38,034 bases of DNA from Physocladia obscura (GCA_027596945.1 JADGJH010000044.1:1-38034), one strand, 5' to 3'. Positions 17,970-30,389 are shown, counted from the first letter of the stretch. Notes: generated from the letters alone by a model not told the origin. Made by a program: numbers and translations.

Positions 17970-20900
17970 ATGAGTGAAACTGACTTGCACACTAAAACAC
18001 CATCAACTTTTATGGCGTCGAACGAAACGCTACATGACAAAGAACAGCAACAACAGAACGGCGAATCAGTAGCGAAAACAGCGGCAGCACCAGCAGAAGC
18101 AGCAATACAAGTGATTCCGATATCAGTTGGTGTAAGCGAAATTAATTTTGCTCCAGGATCCGTACCGACTTTGGGTAACGGAACCAATACCACCAACAAA
18201 AGCAAAGCAAATGTAACGATAACTCCCAATACTGCAGCAGCAGCGGGAATAACACCATTGAAGTCAACAGACACTGCTGTTAATGGCAAAGGTCAGTCGA
18301 AATTGACAAAAAAATTGCGAATTGAAAGACCAAAGCGAGCAACAAAACATCAACAAAATAGTGATTGTAGAGGCTAACGTGTTAGAGATTTCTAGTTACT
18401 AAACCAAAAAAAAAAAAAAAAAANNNNNNNNNNCCGATGAATTTACACGCGGCAACTTTATATTATCCCCACGGTGAATTAAATAGCCCAAATGATTTTG
18501 CCAGAAGCTTCCCATATTTTTATCTATTAATTGTATTATTAAACCAAAAAAAAAAAAAAAAAAAAGCCATATCTTCTGCAAACAAATTTATCCTCGTTGC
18601 AGCGGCTGCTGCTTCAGCTGCGAAAGAATTAGAAGCGATAAACAAATCAGACGGAACGACAATAGCACCAGCACCAACTGCAGCAGCAAATGCAAACATC
18701 AGCAGCAGCATCAACAACAAGCCCGCAGAAGCATTATCATCATTAAGCAACGACAGCCCGCATCTCAAAATGAAGGCGGCCACTCAAGCGCTCCTTGCCG
18801 CACACGCATTTTCCAGTATCGTCGACGACTCGGCCAAAGATGTCAAGCGCATCGAACAAGAGCAATTCCATGCAGCCGTTGCATCACTTGTCAAACCTCT
18901 CGAACCATTCGGTGTGAGCATAACACCCGAGCATTCATCTAGCATTCCGAAATCCATTCGACCTGCCGTTCTCAAATTTGTGGCTCTGCGCGATACTGTT
19001 ATTACGCAAATTGAGACACTTAAGCAGATCATTGAGCCGCTATTGCCGTGGGAATCGGCTGAAAATACGCTTTTCATTACAAGTGCTATTTTTTTCGTTT
19101 ATTTTGTCGGGTATTTTAATTTCGGCATTGCGTGGGTATTTGTTGCAATGTTTTTCGTCAATGCGGCTTATCGGCGGAATATGTTGCGAATTAAGGATAA
19201 AGTTTCTGTTGAAGCTTCTCGGGTTCTTGGGTTAAGAAAGGTGCACAAAACAACCCCATTATTAATTTCCAAATTTTTTAATTTTTAATTTCTTTTCTAT
19301 CTTAGCTTGAAACTGAAGACGAGACTGTCGAATGGTTCAATCGCTTTCTTGACAAATTCTGGGTTCAATATGAACCTGGACTTTCTTTTGGCCTCAAGGA
19401 ATCCATCGGCAGCACCCTCGCCTCTATCAAGCCAGCGTTCCTCGACGATCTTGTACTCACTGTATTCACTCTCGGCTCCGTCGCCCCACGTATTGACAAA
19501 ATAAAAACAATCATGCAACCCGCAGACGACCTTCTAGTGATGGAATGGTCGCTTCTCTTTGTTCCAGTAGATGAAGACGGAGTCTCCAAACGCGAACGCG
19601 AGCTTGGAAACGTGCGACAATCGCAAATTGAAATTGTTGCCAAGTTGGGTCTTGGTAAACTGTCGCTGCCGATTCCGATTCTTGTTGGCGAACTTGAGTT
19701 CCGTGCTAAACTGCGGCTCGAGTTGAAATTCGTGTCAAAGTATCCGCATGTTTCAAAGATTGACTATTCGTTTGATGAGACGCCTGTTGTTGACTTTATT
19801 TTGAAGCCGTTGAAGGCGTTGGATATGATGGATGTGAGTTGCCTTACTTTTTTTTTTGTTAAAATTATTATTTATTTGGATTGATTTTTTTTTCCTTTTT
19901 TTGTAGATGCCTGCACTTCGATCGGCATTGGATAAAGGAATTGCATATGGATTGGCTGGATTCGTTATGCCCAACAAAAACACGATCGATTTGGACGCAA
20001 TAATGAATGGAACTGGCACAGATTTGCCAGTTGGAATATTGAAAATTACTATACATGAAGCAAAGCATTTGAAAAATATGGAGCTTGCCGGAACATCTGA
20101 TCCGTATGTTGCTGTTCGTATTGGCGGAGTTGTTGTTGGAAAAAGCAAGATTGTCACCAGCAAGTTGAGTTTCTTCTTTAGATTTTTGCATATTATTATT
20201 ATTTAATTGATTCTTGGAAAATAATTTCTTCAGTTTGCATCCGTTCTGGGGTCATACAATTTACATACCAGTACTGAAATCAAATTTGAATCGTAAACAA
20301 TCTGACCCGCTAAATATTGAAGAGCTTCACTTTGAAATTTTGGATTCTAACCCAGCTTCGAAAGATGTTTCGATGGGTTTTGTCCAGCCGCTCAACCTTG
20401 CACGATGGGTAAAGCTTTTGGATGAACCTGAGCCGAATATTACAGAGATATCGGAAACAGAGGACAGCCCAACAACTCCAACAGTAGAAGAAAAACCGAC
20501 TCCGAAAATAAATGACACGAAATCTTTGTCCACTGCGAAAGATAATGTATCATCCAAATCAGCAGAGCCCAAACCTTCTCCCGCACCTGCGCCGGTATTC
20601 AAGCCATCGCTTTCTGGTGGCCTTCCGTTAAGTCAATCTGAAATCGAAAATCTCGTTACAGAATGGGGTAGCCCACAAGAAGATTCTGAAAACGACGTCT
20701 GGCATGCACTTTATATGAAAGAAGCTTCAACCAAAGACTCAGACGTTAAGCCGTTGAAAGGAAGTTTGCGTATCGAAATGGCATACTTTCCCGTGAAACC
20801 GTATAATTCGCCTGCCGATGAACCAAAGAAGGAAACGAAAGCCACAACAACTGATCTTGTCAAAAATGAACTTGAGCAGCAGCAGCAGCTAGCGGCCGTA

Positions 20901-23900
20901 AAAACTCCAGCAATCGAAGCCGATTTTGTCGCTCCAGAAAAGTCCTCAAAGTCCCGACCATCCTCGCGTCAGTTGACTCCGGCAATTCTACGCCAATCGG
21001 CAAGCCTCTCTGAAAAGACGTCATTTACATCACTCGGAGCCGCGTCGAGCCACGCTGCTGCCACTGCTACTGCTGCTAAAGTCGAAGCTAAACTAGTGCC
21101 AATCGAAACGACAGGAATTCTTACTGCGACAATCCATTCTGGCAAAGAGTTCCGGAGTTCGAGAATGAACTCGATGAAATGTGAATTGGCGTTGAGTGGA
21201 GTTGTGGCGCCGCCTGCAAGTAATGATTGGGTTGTTGGTGCAACACCGGTTGTGAAAAAGACGAATAATCCGACCTGGGATTATCCTATTCGTTTTTATG
21301 TTGCGAGTCCTGATACTGCTAAGCTTGTTTTCACGGTCAAAGACGGAAATCGTAGTGCTGGGGATTTGAAATTGAAGGTTGCAGATGTTTTGAAGAGATT
21401 GGTTTGAGAATATTTTTTTTTCTTTTGCTATGTTTTAACAATGTCTTTAGAACTCCAAAGAAGTTGATGCTGATTGGTATAAGCTGGGAAACTGTGAGTC
21501 AGGCAAAGTCCGGATTACATTTCAGTGGCACACGGTCGACCCGGATTACATTGTTCCAAGTCATCTTACTTTGGCGCGCAAGCCAAAAGGAATTGTTAAA
21601 TTTAAGATACTCCACGCAAAATCTCTTGTGAATGTTGAAATTATGGGGCGTAAATCTGATCCATATGCCAAAATATATATTGGTCACAGTGCAATTGGTG
21701 CAACAATGGTGAAGGACAATACTCTCGACCCTGTATGGAACGAAACCTTTTACGGTGTTTCTTATTCTGCGGCACAGCGTGTTATGATTGAGCTTTGGGA
21801 CTACAACAATGTGAAAATGGACAAGAAACTTGGAACTGTGGATTTGACGTTTAATGATATATTGTACTTTTATGATGACGGTGTGGAAAAATCGAAGAAT
21901 TTCCAAAAAAGTCGAAATGATGGATTGACGGTTGAGTTTGTTGGGCACTCTATCAATGTGTAAGTTGCTTAAAAATTTGTATTTTTTAGTTTTTATAATT
22001 TTTTAACATTGGCTTTAGAACCGCGCCCATTTACGTCGATCCAAGAGCAGACATTGAAATTGCAGGATTGAAAGTTGACTTGAAGGGCAAAATCAAGAAG
22101 GAAAAAAAGGAGAGTGATACTGTGGAAGTTCTCAACACGTTAAGTGCCGAAATCAATGCAAACCATAATGCTCGTGAAGAAGCTCGCTCGCATCTCGCTC
22201 AACGTGGTTTCGTATACTTTGAAATCGAGTACTATCATGCTGTCGCTCTTGACGAGCAAGTGTCAGCGCTTGATGGTGATCAGCGGGATTGGATTGCTCG
22301 AACGCAAGAATTGGTCAAATCAGAAGTTAAACGTCTTGAAGCTCTTGCTGAAGTTAAAGTTTTGACTAAAGAAGAGTCGGAACGGCGTATTAAGACTGTA
22401 TTAGCGAATGGATATGCGGGAGAGCCGGACAAAGCAATGCTTCCACTGCTTTCTTTGCGGCCACCCGCAAAGATTGTTGAGAAATATGGTAAAAATTTTA
22501 ATTTTTGGTAACTACGTATCTTACACTTGGTGTTTAGATTCTGGTATTTTGCGATTCAACCTTATCGGAGCCAAAAATGTTGGAAACTTGAACGCCTATA
22601 TCGATATTCAGCTTGATGATATTTCTGTCTTTGAAACGCGGGTGCAAAAGTCTGATAGTCCAGTCTGGAATGCTTCAACAGACGTGTGCATTCGCAGTTT
22701 CAAGCATCAAAAGCTGATAATTAATTTGCGTGAATCCAAACATGGAGAAACTCGTCATAATGATGATCCAATTCTTGCAACTTGGGGAGATAACTTGTTG
22801 ACAATTGTGGGAAAGAAAAAGAATTGGATTGAACTTGAACCTTCACGGAACGGTGCCGCGAAAGTTTTGCTTAATGTTTCCGTTGGATATGTTCCTATAG
22901 AGACTTCTCTCTCATCGACTATTTATGGTTTGCTTCTTCTGTTTTTTGGTTTTTTGTTTTGTTTTTGAAAATGACCAATAACATTTTATTATCTCTCTGT
23001 ATTTTTAGATCACGGAATGCTTTATATAGACCTTCACAGTGCAACTAATGTTGAAGGCGTTGACGCCAGCGGCACGTCAGACCCGTATTGCCTCATCTAT
23101 TTGAACGATGAGCAACTGCATAAAACGGAAACTAAGAAAAAGAATAATAATCCTGTCTTTAAAGAAAGCATCAATGTCCCTATTCAAAGTCGTCTCAAAA
23201 GTACAATTAATTTTGTTCTCAAAGACTTCAATGCGATTGCCCGTCACACTACAATTGGGACTGCGGAGCTCGATCTGATGGATCTCAGTGTTGACAAGCC
23301 ACTAACACTAGCGCTTCCGCTAGCTGGTGCACGATCAGGAGTTTTGAATCTTCTTGTGTATTTTGATCACGAAGCAGTGGCAAACTTGCAAAATAAGCTG
23401 TCATCAAATAGTATGAACGACACTTCGATTCGACTTGAGGGAGATGAAGGAAATGCCGCTCTGAAAATGATTAAAGGAAGTGGATTGGGAACTGTGGATG
23501 CATTCAAAGATTTTGCAAAAACAGTGAAGGGAGCAGCACGACAGGATCAAGGGCATATTAAAACTGCTGCTAGTGTTGCGAGGGAACATGGATTTGAAGT
23601 ATCTGAGCAGCCGGTGTTTGAAGTTAGCATTGAAGATTTGTCGCATGGATCTTCTTTGTTGCATGCATCTTCTTCTTCTTTGCAGCAACAACTTTTGCAT
23701 GGTTTGTGCTTGTTTAACTAATTTAGACTCGAAACATGTCCCGCCTGCTTTTCTTTCATTTTAATGAAATTGTTTATTTAATAGGTACTGTTCTTCTGAC
23801 GATCGAGAGCGCACATGACTTGAAAGCTGTTGATAATAATGGTTTGGCTGATCCATACATCAAAGGTATGACCGATTTAATTTATTAATTATTTTTTTTA

Positions 23901-24363
23901 ATATATTTTTTTAAAACTTTATTATTTTCCAGTGAACCAACTTCTGCATGGCAAAGTCAAAAACCTGTACAAAACCAAAGTGAAAAAAGCTACCCTCAAT
24001 CCCATTTGGCATGAAACATGCCAATTCAAAATTCCACCGTCATCAATCACACTCGAGCTTAAAGACCATAACACGTTTGCTTCAAGCAAACCACTGGGAC
24101 AAATTGACTTGAACCTGGAAGCTCTATTTGGCGAAGAAACCGAGTTCTCAACTACTCTTCCTGTGTCACTTGGAGGTAAAGGGGAAGTCACGATATCCGG
24201 AAAATTTGAAAAAGATGCGTCGGGTTTGGAAGTTGGAGCACGAGCGTCAAGCTCAATGTCAATGGCCAGTGAGACTTCAAGTATTGTGTCGGAGGGAAGG
24301 CACAGTAGGCTTGGACGTGTTCCAATTTTGGGACTGAAGAGGACAACCTATATGAAGAGTTGA
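17970..24363 (+). CDS. tricalbin / extended-synaptotagmin-like SMP and multi-C2 protein
   Basis: ER-anchored tether and lipid-transfer protein at ER-plasma membrane contacts. Exons 17970-18291, 18603-19240, 19306-19833, 19907-20163, 20234-21401, 21451-21959, 22019-22488, 22538-22927, 23009-23701, 23785-23865 and 23933-24363 give 1828 residues. A Gln/Ala/Asn-rich N-terminus leads to a hydrophobic hairpin at about 262-300 and the SMP domain at 321-535 (TEDETVEWFNRFLDKFW, LDDLVLTVFTLGSVAPRID). C2 domains begin near 537, 874, 1016, 1299, 1429 and 1659, with a weaker possible one at 755. Four carry SDPY/ADPY in the first calcium loop, and the 1016, 1429 and 1659 domains keep Asp in the second (ELWDYNN, LKDFNA, LKDHN). 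The first intron contains an assembly gap, so a missing exon there cannot be excluded. Larger than yeast tricalbins (about 1200-1550). Confidence 0.9.
18424..18433. other. assembly gap (10 N)
   Basis: Ten N bases inside the first intron (18292-18602) of the tricalbin-like gene. Both sides show nearly the same sequence, a TTAAACC-like word followed by a run of about 17-20 A (18396-18423 and 18534-18565). The gap therefore probably reflects a homopolymer misassembly or a small tandem duplication. Confidence 0.95.
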
Positions 24364-24473
24364 AATTGTTTTTGTTTTCTGTATCGTTTTTTTCATTTAG
24401 TGTTATTAAAAAAAAGAAAAAGTTATTGGGTTGAATAATTGTATCCCACAGAGTGGCAAGTTTATTATTTTCT

Positions 24474-27164
24474 TCAGACAGGTTCCAAATCAACAGAAAT
24501 CCCCTCATCTCTCCTCATCAACTCAACCATCTTGTCTAATGCACGCAATTGCGCTACTTGGCTTTCGCACATGTTCCCCAACGTTGTCAAACTTGTTTTG
24601 TTTCTCGTTGACGCAATTGTCGATCCAGTTGATATTGGAACTCCCATTCCCAAAATAATTTCGTTCATGGATATTGCTCTCCGCAAACCTTGTCTGGATA
24701 TTTGCAAAATACATAAAAAAATTAAATTAAATTAAATTAAATTCACCTTATATTCTGAGCTATAAATACAACAGCAGTTTCAAAATTGGTTACTCCCGCA
24801 TTAGAAGACGGCGTACCAGCAGAAGCTACACCTATATTCCTTGCCGACGGCGGCAACGTTCCATTTGATTTTGCCAAAGCAGCGGCAGTTCCATTTTCAT
24901 CGTCACCACCTTTTTCGCTATTTGTTGGAAGCCGTTCTGCAAGTTTGCTCACTTGGCTGCGCAAATTATCCAATTCCATAGTCAAACTGCTGGCAGTGAA
25001 AGTGTTGCCGCTTTTTTCACCTCCGCTAACAGCAGCAGCAGAAGCAAGTGTGGTGCTTGGATTATCTGTTCTGTGTGTTCCAATTAAGACGTGGCCCATT
25101 ACCGGTTGGAAAAAAAAAAAAATACAAAAATTACTCTTCTGTGTGACTAATTCAATTGGTTTAAAAAAACAAACCTGATTTCAACATGACTCATTGAGTC
25201 TTCCAGCGTATCAACATCAACTGTCATTCCAGCTTTTGCGACAGGAGTTTTATCGCCAACACCTCCACCACCGCCTTTCTTATATTGCTGTTCTTTTTGC
25301 TGCGTCTCAAGACGATGATGCTGAGAATTGCCATTATTTTCCGTCTGCTGTTTTGCAGTCTGCGCAGAAGAAAAAGAAGGCGGTGGCGTAGATGACTGGC
25401 TTCTACTTTTTTCCAGCAAACTTTGAATATATCGCGAATTTGCGCCGAGAGATTGCGGCAGGTTTGAGTGGTGTTGGTTGTGGTCTGAGGTTGAAGCAGA
25501 AAGATCTGGGACAGTATTCGTGATTGCAGAGGTGGCACTGTATGCGCGTTTATGTGGGCCGTTGTTGTTCATTGTAAAGTCAATCGGTGCGTTGTTGCTT
25601 GAGTTTGTTATTGGGTTGATAATGTTGGATGGCCGCATTACAGGGGTTGAGGGGTTTGGATAGTTTGGAGTGAGTGTTGGCTTTGCAGCTTTTCTAGTTA
25701 TTTGGTGGTGTCGTGACTGATCCGGCTGTTGGTCCTGTTCTTGATAGTGGTGGCGGTGGTATGGCTGATGAGAATGATAAGAAGATGTTGTTCGTGGAGT
25801 TGAGGGATCGCCGAATTCAGAATCAATCTTTTTTTTTTTTTTTCCCAAATATTTAGCAATTTTAATATAAAATGTTGCTAAAATTAAAATTTTGTACCCA
25901 AAACAATAGAATTAATTTTTACGCTCATTTGTATAGATTGATATTCGCTTAATTTGTAATTTACCCACCTCATCAAAATCAAGATTGTGCGACTGTGAAT
26001 ATGGAGATCGCGAATACGCATTGTAGGGTTGGAAGCGAGATGATGAGGAGGAGCTTCCGTTGTTGCTTGGGGCATAGTCGCTGCCGGTGCTGGGTGCATA
26101 GTCAACACCAGACGAAGACGAAGGTGTGTGAATTCTATGCGAGAGGGAGAGAGAGTTGTGGCGCGGCATTGGAATATTGTTGTTGCTGTTGTTGATTTTG
26201 CTATTCGGTGGAATGCTGCTGTTTGCTTCGTTTGTCCTATTCGAGGCAAAAAATCTGTCTCGATGGGGATGGTCGCGTTCCGGAGGCGGCGGGTGGCGTG
26301 AGAAGGGAGGGTAGTGCGAGTGAGGTGAAGTCAAGGCAGACAATGATGTCGACGAAGACAGTGACGCTGCGGAGGCCGGGCGGGGAATGGCTGGATGCGC
26401 GTTGCTGTAACTATTGTTGCTGTTGTTATAAGCGTGTGAATACGTGTGTGTGCGGCCAATCCCGTTCCCATTTTCATTTCCGCTCCTTCCATTCGGCGCA
26501 ACTGTCATGTCATTTTCGGGATTCCATGGTGATGGCGAGTATCTGTCAGCGAGAAAAAAAAGCAATTAATTGGTTGGCAGTTGATTTAATTGAGCGAGAA
26601 TCGAAGGCATTAAAGGGCACAGCACCTAGCAGCCGAAAGCGCACGGTATGGATTGGGCCTTAATGACGACGTGGAGGCGGCCGAGTTTAGCCCGACCGAG
26701 TGTTGATGCTGTGAATACTTTGAGGGGGTGGACGGACGCGAATAAAGCGCAGTGGAGTTGCCAGCATTTGCGTTTGGCGACGGCGGCGGCGGCGGCTGCA
26801 AAGAGGGTTTCAAAGCGGAAGACACGGCAGAGGCGGCAGTTGGGCTTGACGTTGACGTGTAGTTTGCGGGTAGGCTGAAGCGCGATGTCGCTGCGGCCGA
26901 ACCGACGCTACTGCGCCTGTCTGCCTCATAATCGTAGTTATAGTTGTGGTTGTAGTTGTGGTTGTTATTGTAGTTGTACTTGTCGTACTCGTAATTGCGG
27001 TGGTTGTTGCTGTTGCTGGGTGACGACGAGTAGAGCGAGCGGCTGGACTGCAGCTGCGGTTGGTTGCTGTAACGCGAGTGCGAATGCGCACGTCCAGCGT
27101 TTGTGTTCAAGTGATTGTGAGCGTTTGCACTGTACGGGTATTCTGCCGATGTTGCAGGCCTCAT
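24474..27164 (-). CDS. low-complexity Asn/Ser/His-rich protein with structured C-terminus
   Basis: Exons in minus order 27164-26626, 26542-25969, 25827-25175, 25070-24747 and 24693-24474 join in frame to 769 residues. The first 560 residues are Asn, Ser, Pro, His, Tyr and Gln-rich, with a YN-repeat block (about 60-80) and poly-Ser runs, and are almost certainly disordered. The last 180 look ordered: a short coiled coil (MELDNLRSQVSKLAERL, about 616-634), then from about 685 a compact region (VVFIAQNIRQGLRRAISM, EIILGMGVPISTGSTIAST, RNKTSLTTLGNMCESQVAQL) ending ISVDLEPV. No signal peptide or membrane segment. I do not recognise the family. The ATG at 27164 is the first in frame; its start is 92 bp from the SKN7-like start. 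The third intron has a poor acceptor. Confidence 0.72.
24720..24743 (-). repeat. ATTAA pentanucleotide repeat
   Basis: Nearly five copies of ATTAA inside a 53-nt intron (24694-24746) of the low-complexity protein gene. It makes up almost half of the intron, right next to the donor site. Confidence 0.85.
26934..27000 (-). repeat. TAGTTGTGGT-type tandem tract encoding a Tyr/Asn block
   Basis: Imperfect short repeats in the first exon of the low-complexity protein gene. Read on the minus strand they encode alternating Tyr, Asn and His. The tract resembles a codon-level expansion. Confidence 0.7.
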
Positions 27165-27256
27165 TTCAACAAGAAAAAGAAGACTTTCCTTCAATCAAAT
27201 CCACACTCCTTTGCTGATCTCAAACGCAGCTAACGAATTACCGGCAAATTGTTTTA
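27165..27256. promoter_or_regulatory. 92-bp divergent promoter interval
   Basis: Separates the start codons of the low-complexity gene (minus) and the SKN7-like regulator (plus, using the upstream ATG at 27257; 176 bp if the ATG at 27341 is used). No TATA box seen. Confidence 0.45.
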
Positions 27257-30200
27257 ATGACAGGGAGAAGCGAAAAAAGAAAACCAGAAGAAGTTCGTGA
27301 TATTATTATTTTGTCCACCCAGAAAAGAAGAACTCAAATCATGTTTTCATCCGGCACAAACACGAGTCAGCAGCTGCCGCTGCCACTGCAAATGAACCTG
27401 CAACGGCAGCTGCAAACAGTGCCAGTAACTGACGGTGTCAGCTTTGTAGCTGATGCTGGATTAGAGGGGAATGGCGGTTTGAGCAATGGTGGTATTATTG
27501 CTGTTGCTGGTGCGGCTGGACTTGGACTTGAGAGCCCCGGGACCGTACTTAGTCAAACAAATCCTAATCATAGCCACAATGCTGATTTTAATTCCGCTTC
27601 CGCTTCTGGCTTCTCCGTCGAGCATAGCAAGCACCTTACCGCTCAAGTTCAAGTTCAAGCTCAACAGGCTCAAATTCAAGCTCAGACCCACTCGCTGATT
27701 CAGTCCTCATCCCAGTCGTCTCAGCCGGAATTACTTCTCTCGCACACTTCTCCACCACCAGCTCCATGTTCTTTTGTGCGCAATCTGTACAAGTGAGTAG
27801 TCTAATTCTATCATTCTGATCGGATTAAAATCTTATCGTCGCTTTTTAACTTCACGAATTCACAGTATCTTGTGCGATCCCACACAGCAGCACGCGCGAA
27901 TTTTGCATTGGGCTCCACATGGCTCTAGCTTCGTTGTTGTTGATATTCACCATTTCTCAAAAAAAGTTCTCCCACTGCTGGCCAACCATACAAATTACGC
28001 TTCTTTTGTACGTCAGCTCAACAAATACCAGTTCAAAAAAGTAAAAACTTCAAACAGATCACGTTCTGAGTTTTTTGCTGCAGATCCATCAGTTCGTTAT
28101 TCTTTTTTTTTTTCGTCCCTCGTGACAACCTCTTATTATTTTTTGATCCAAAACCCTAAACAATCACATTGCAAATCATCCACCAGTCACCCGAATTTAG
28201 ACACCCATATTTCCATCGTGGCATTGTTGATAATCTTCACAAAGTCTGTCGCGTTAAAAACTCAGCAAAACACAAGAAAAATAATAGTCTGGACACTAAG
28301 AGTAAAGAGAATGATAATAGCAAATTCGATAGTGGCACCAATAAAAAAAGCAGCGGCAACATAAAAATCAGCAAAAACTCTGACTGCTCTGATGATGACG
28401 AAAATATGGATAACCAATCTCATAGTACTTTTGTTTCGCTTCCTCTTCAAAAAACGCAGATATCAAGTTCTTTGAATCTTGTTCAGATGAAAGCTGACCC
28501 CACTCGCTGGGATCCAGCTTTACCAATCTCGCCGCAACGTACTGTCATGTCGTCTTTGGTATCCTTTCCTGTCATTGGATTGCAACCAGTGTATGATAAC
28601 CAACCGGAGCTGCATCATCAGCTCTTTCAGCAGCAACAGCAGCAGCATCAACATCAGCAACAACAACAACAGCAACATCAACTTCAATATCCGAAATTCC
28701 AAAACACAAACCCCCAACAACAAGATGGCCATCCAACACCACAACTTTTTCAATCTTCATTGGCTATTTCTTCGCCATCTACATCTGCTTCTTCTCAAGA
28801 ATACCATCATCAACTTCACTACCACGGTCAAAGCCATTATCAACAGCAGGAAAATGACGAAAAACGAATTCATGATCTCCAAAATTTAGTCAATCGTCTT
28901 GCTGCCGAACAAGAACACCAGAAAAATAAACTAGCTGGGTTCCAAGCAATGATGAACGATTTTGAGCAGGATATTTCTAGCTACCGTAAAGAAGTGCGAT
29001 ATCGCGGTGCCGAAATTGACATATTGAGGAAAGCAATAAATGCGAAAAATAAACAAGAAGTATTAAGCGATCGTGCTTTTGGCGACAATGAAGAGTTAAA
29101 AAACATTCATCGTGTTCCAGTTCGTGGCGGCAACGGGGAATATACAAACTGGGAAGACGGCGTTAATGGGAATGAAAACAGCAATATTATATTTCGCAAC
29201 AGAACCAATGTAGAAAATACGACTATGGGCAACAGCAGCAGAAATAGCATTGCCATTAGCAACAGCAGCAATGACCATCGCATGTCTAGAAAAGAGGAGA
29301 TGATGCGAAAGACTCGTATCGATTCAGACGGAACAACAGGGTCGTCAGTTTCTTCGCCATTGTCTAAATCAACAACATTCGACCATGAAATGACGCCGAC
29401 GGCAACGGTAGTAGCGACTTCCAGCTCTGTAACGAATCGCTCTACTTCTCCAGGTGGATTAGGCTCTAGTTTTCAAGGAATGGATGTTAACGATAGCTCT
29501 AATGATTATTCATCCTCGTCGTCTCGGTCGCCAGCAGCGACTGATTTGGCTGCCAAGGAAGATAATTTGGCGGCTCGCAATAAAAACGGCGGTGGTGGCG
29601 CAAAGCCACTTCGATTTGCGCCTTTACGTACCGGTGTCCCGAATCCGAATATACCTGCGTATGTTTCCAAATTTTTTTCTTGTAGGTGTCTTAGTTGCTG
29701 TGTTCAATAACCCCAAAAATACAAACAAAAGTCCGCCATCCCGTCGCGCTCTTATCGTTGATGACGATGCAATATATCGCAAGATTGTTTCGGCGTACCT
29801 TACTCGCCTCAATTTTAAATGCGAAACCGCGGTGACAGGCTCTGAAGCCGTGAAAAAATGCCTTCAAATTATTGACGTGGATGACGACAATAGCAGCAGC
29901 AGCAGTCTTAGCAGCAGTGGCGATAGTAGTAACGATGACAACTCAAGTAGAGCTAGCAGTGTAATTAGCGAAGAAAACAGTACAGACAATAACGCTACGT
30001 TCCACCGAAGCTTGTCCTCCACCCAGCTTCCGTTTCATGAACAGAGTGACTTCACGGCTACTGAAACTGATGTTGCGAATATATCATCGTCGTCATCCTC
30101 GTCGTCGACATTAGCAGACGCCAAGAACCCCTATGATCTGATTGTGATGGATATCATGCTGCCATCTTTGAACGGATTGCAGGCAACGAAAAAAATCCGC

Positions 30201-30389
30201 GAACGGTTTCCGGATTCTGCAATAATTGCGTTAACGTGTGTGGTTATTGCGGAAGCGGACCGCGGAACGTATCGGGATGTAGGGATGGCGGATTTGTTGA
30301 ATAAGCCGTTGAGTTTTCATGATCTTATTGAATGTGTGGAGAGAATTGTTGGGATTGGATTTCGGGCGTGGGTTGAGGGTTTTCAGTGA
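27257..30389 (+). CDS. SKN7: Skn7-like transcription factor: HSF DNA-binding domain, coiled coil, response-regulator receiver
   Basis: Nuclear end of the Sln1-Ypd1 type phosphorelay, acting in oxidative, osmotic and wall stress. Exons 27257-27792, 27866-28091, 28187-29658 and 29732-30389 give 963 residues; a second ATG at 27341 would give 935. The HSF-type domain lies at about 172-280 (FVRNLYNILCDP, HWAPHGSSFVVVD, recognition helix NYASFVRQLNKYQFKKV, then SPEFRHPYFHRG). The Trp normal before the E-F-x-H-P strand is absent. A Gln/His tract lies at about 401-423 and a coiled coil at 477-540. The receiver (about 749-963) has acidic triad D755-D757, phospho-acceptor D885 in VMDIMLP, T913 and K936. 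An 85-residue Ser/Asn/Asp-rich insert (about 790-875) splits it. The second donor (28092) was chosen over 28041 because it keeps KVKTSN in the DNA-binding domain. Confidence 0.9.

Noticed and set aside
18437..18602. Coding sequence directly after the assembly gap
   Set aside because: It crosses a poly(A) run encoding poly-Lys and ends at a good acceptor (18601-18602) that restores phase with the first exon; treated as intron.
20327..20602. Minus-strand 91-codon frame inside the tricalbin gene
   Set aside because: Antisense to the Ser/Pro/Lys-rich linker of the plus-strand gene.
25194..27217. Several plus-strand frames rich in Cys, Gly or Leu over the low-complexity gene
   Set aside because: Antisense products of Asn/Ser/His codons; the minus-strand exons join in frame with splice signals.
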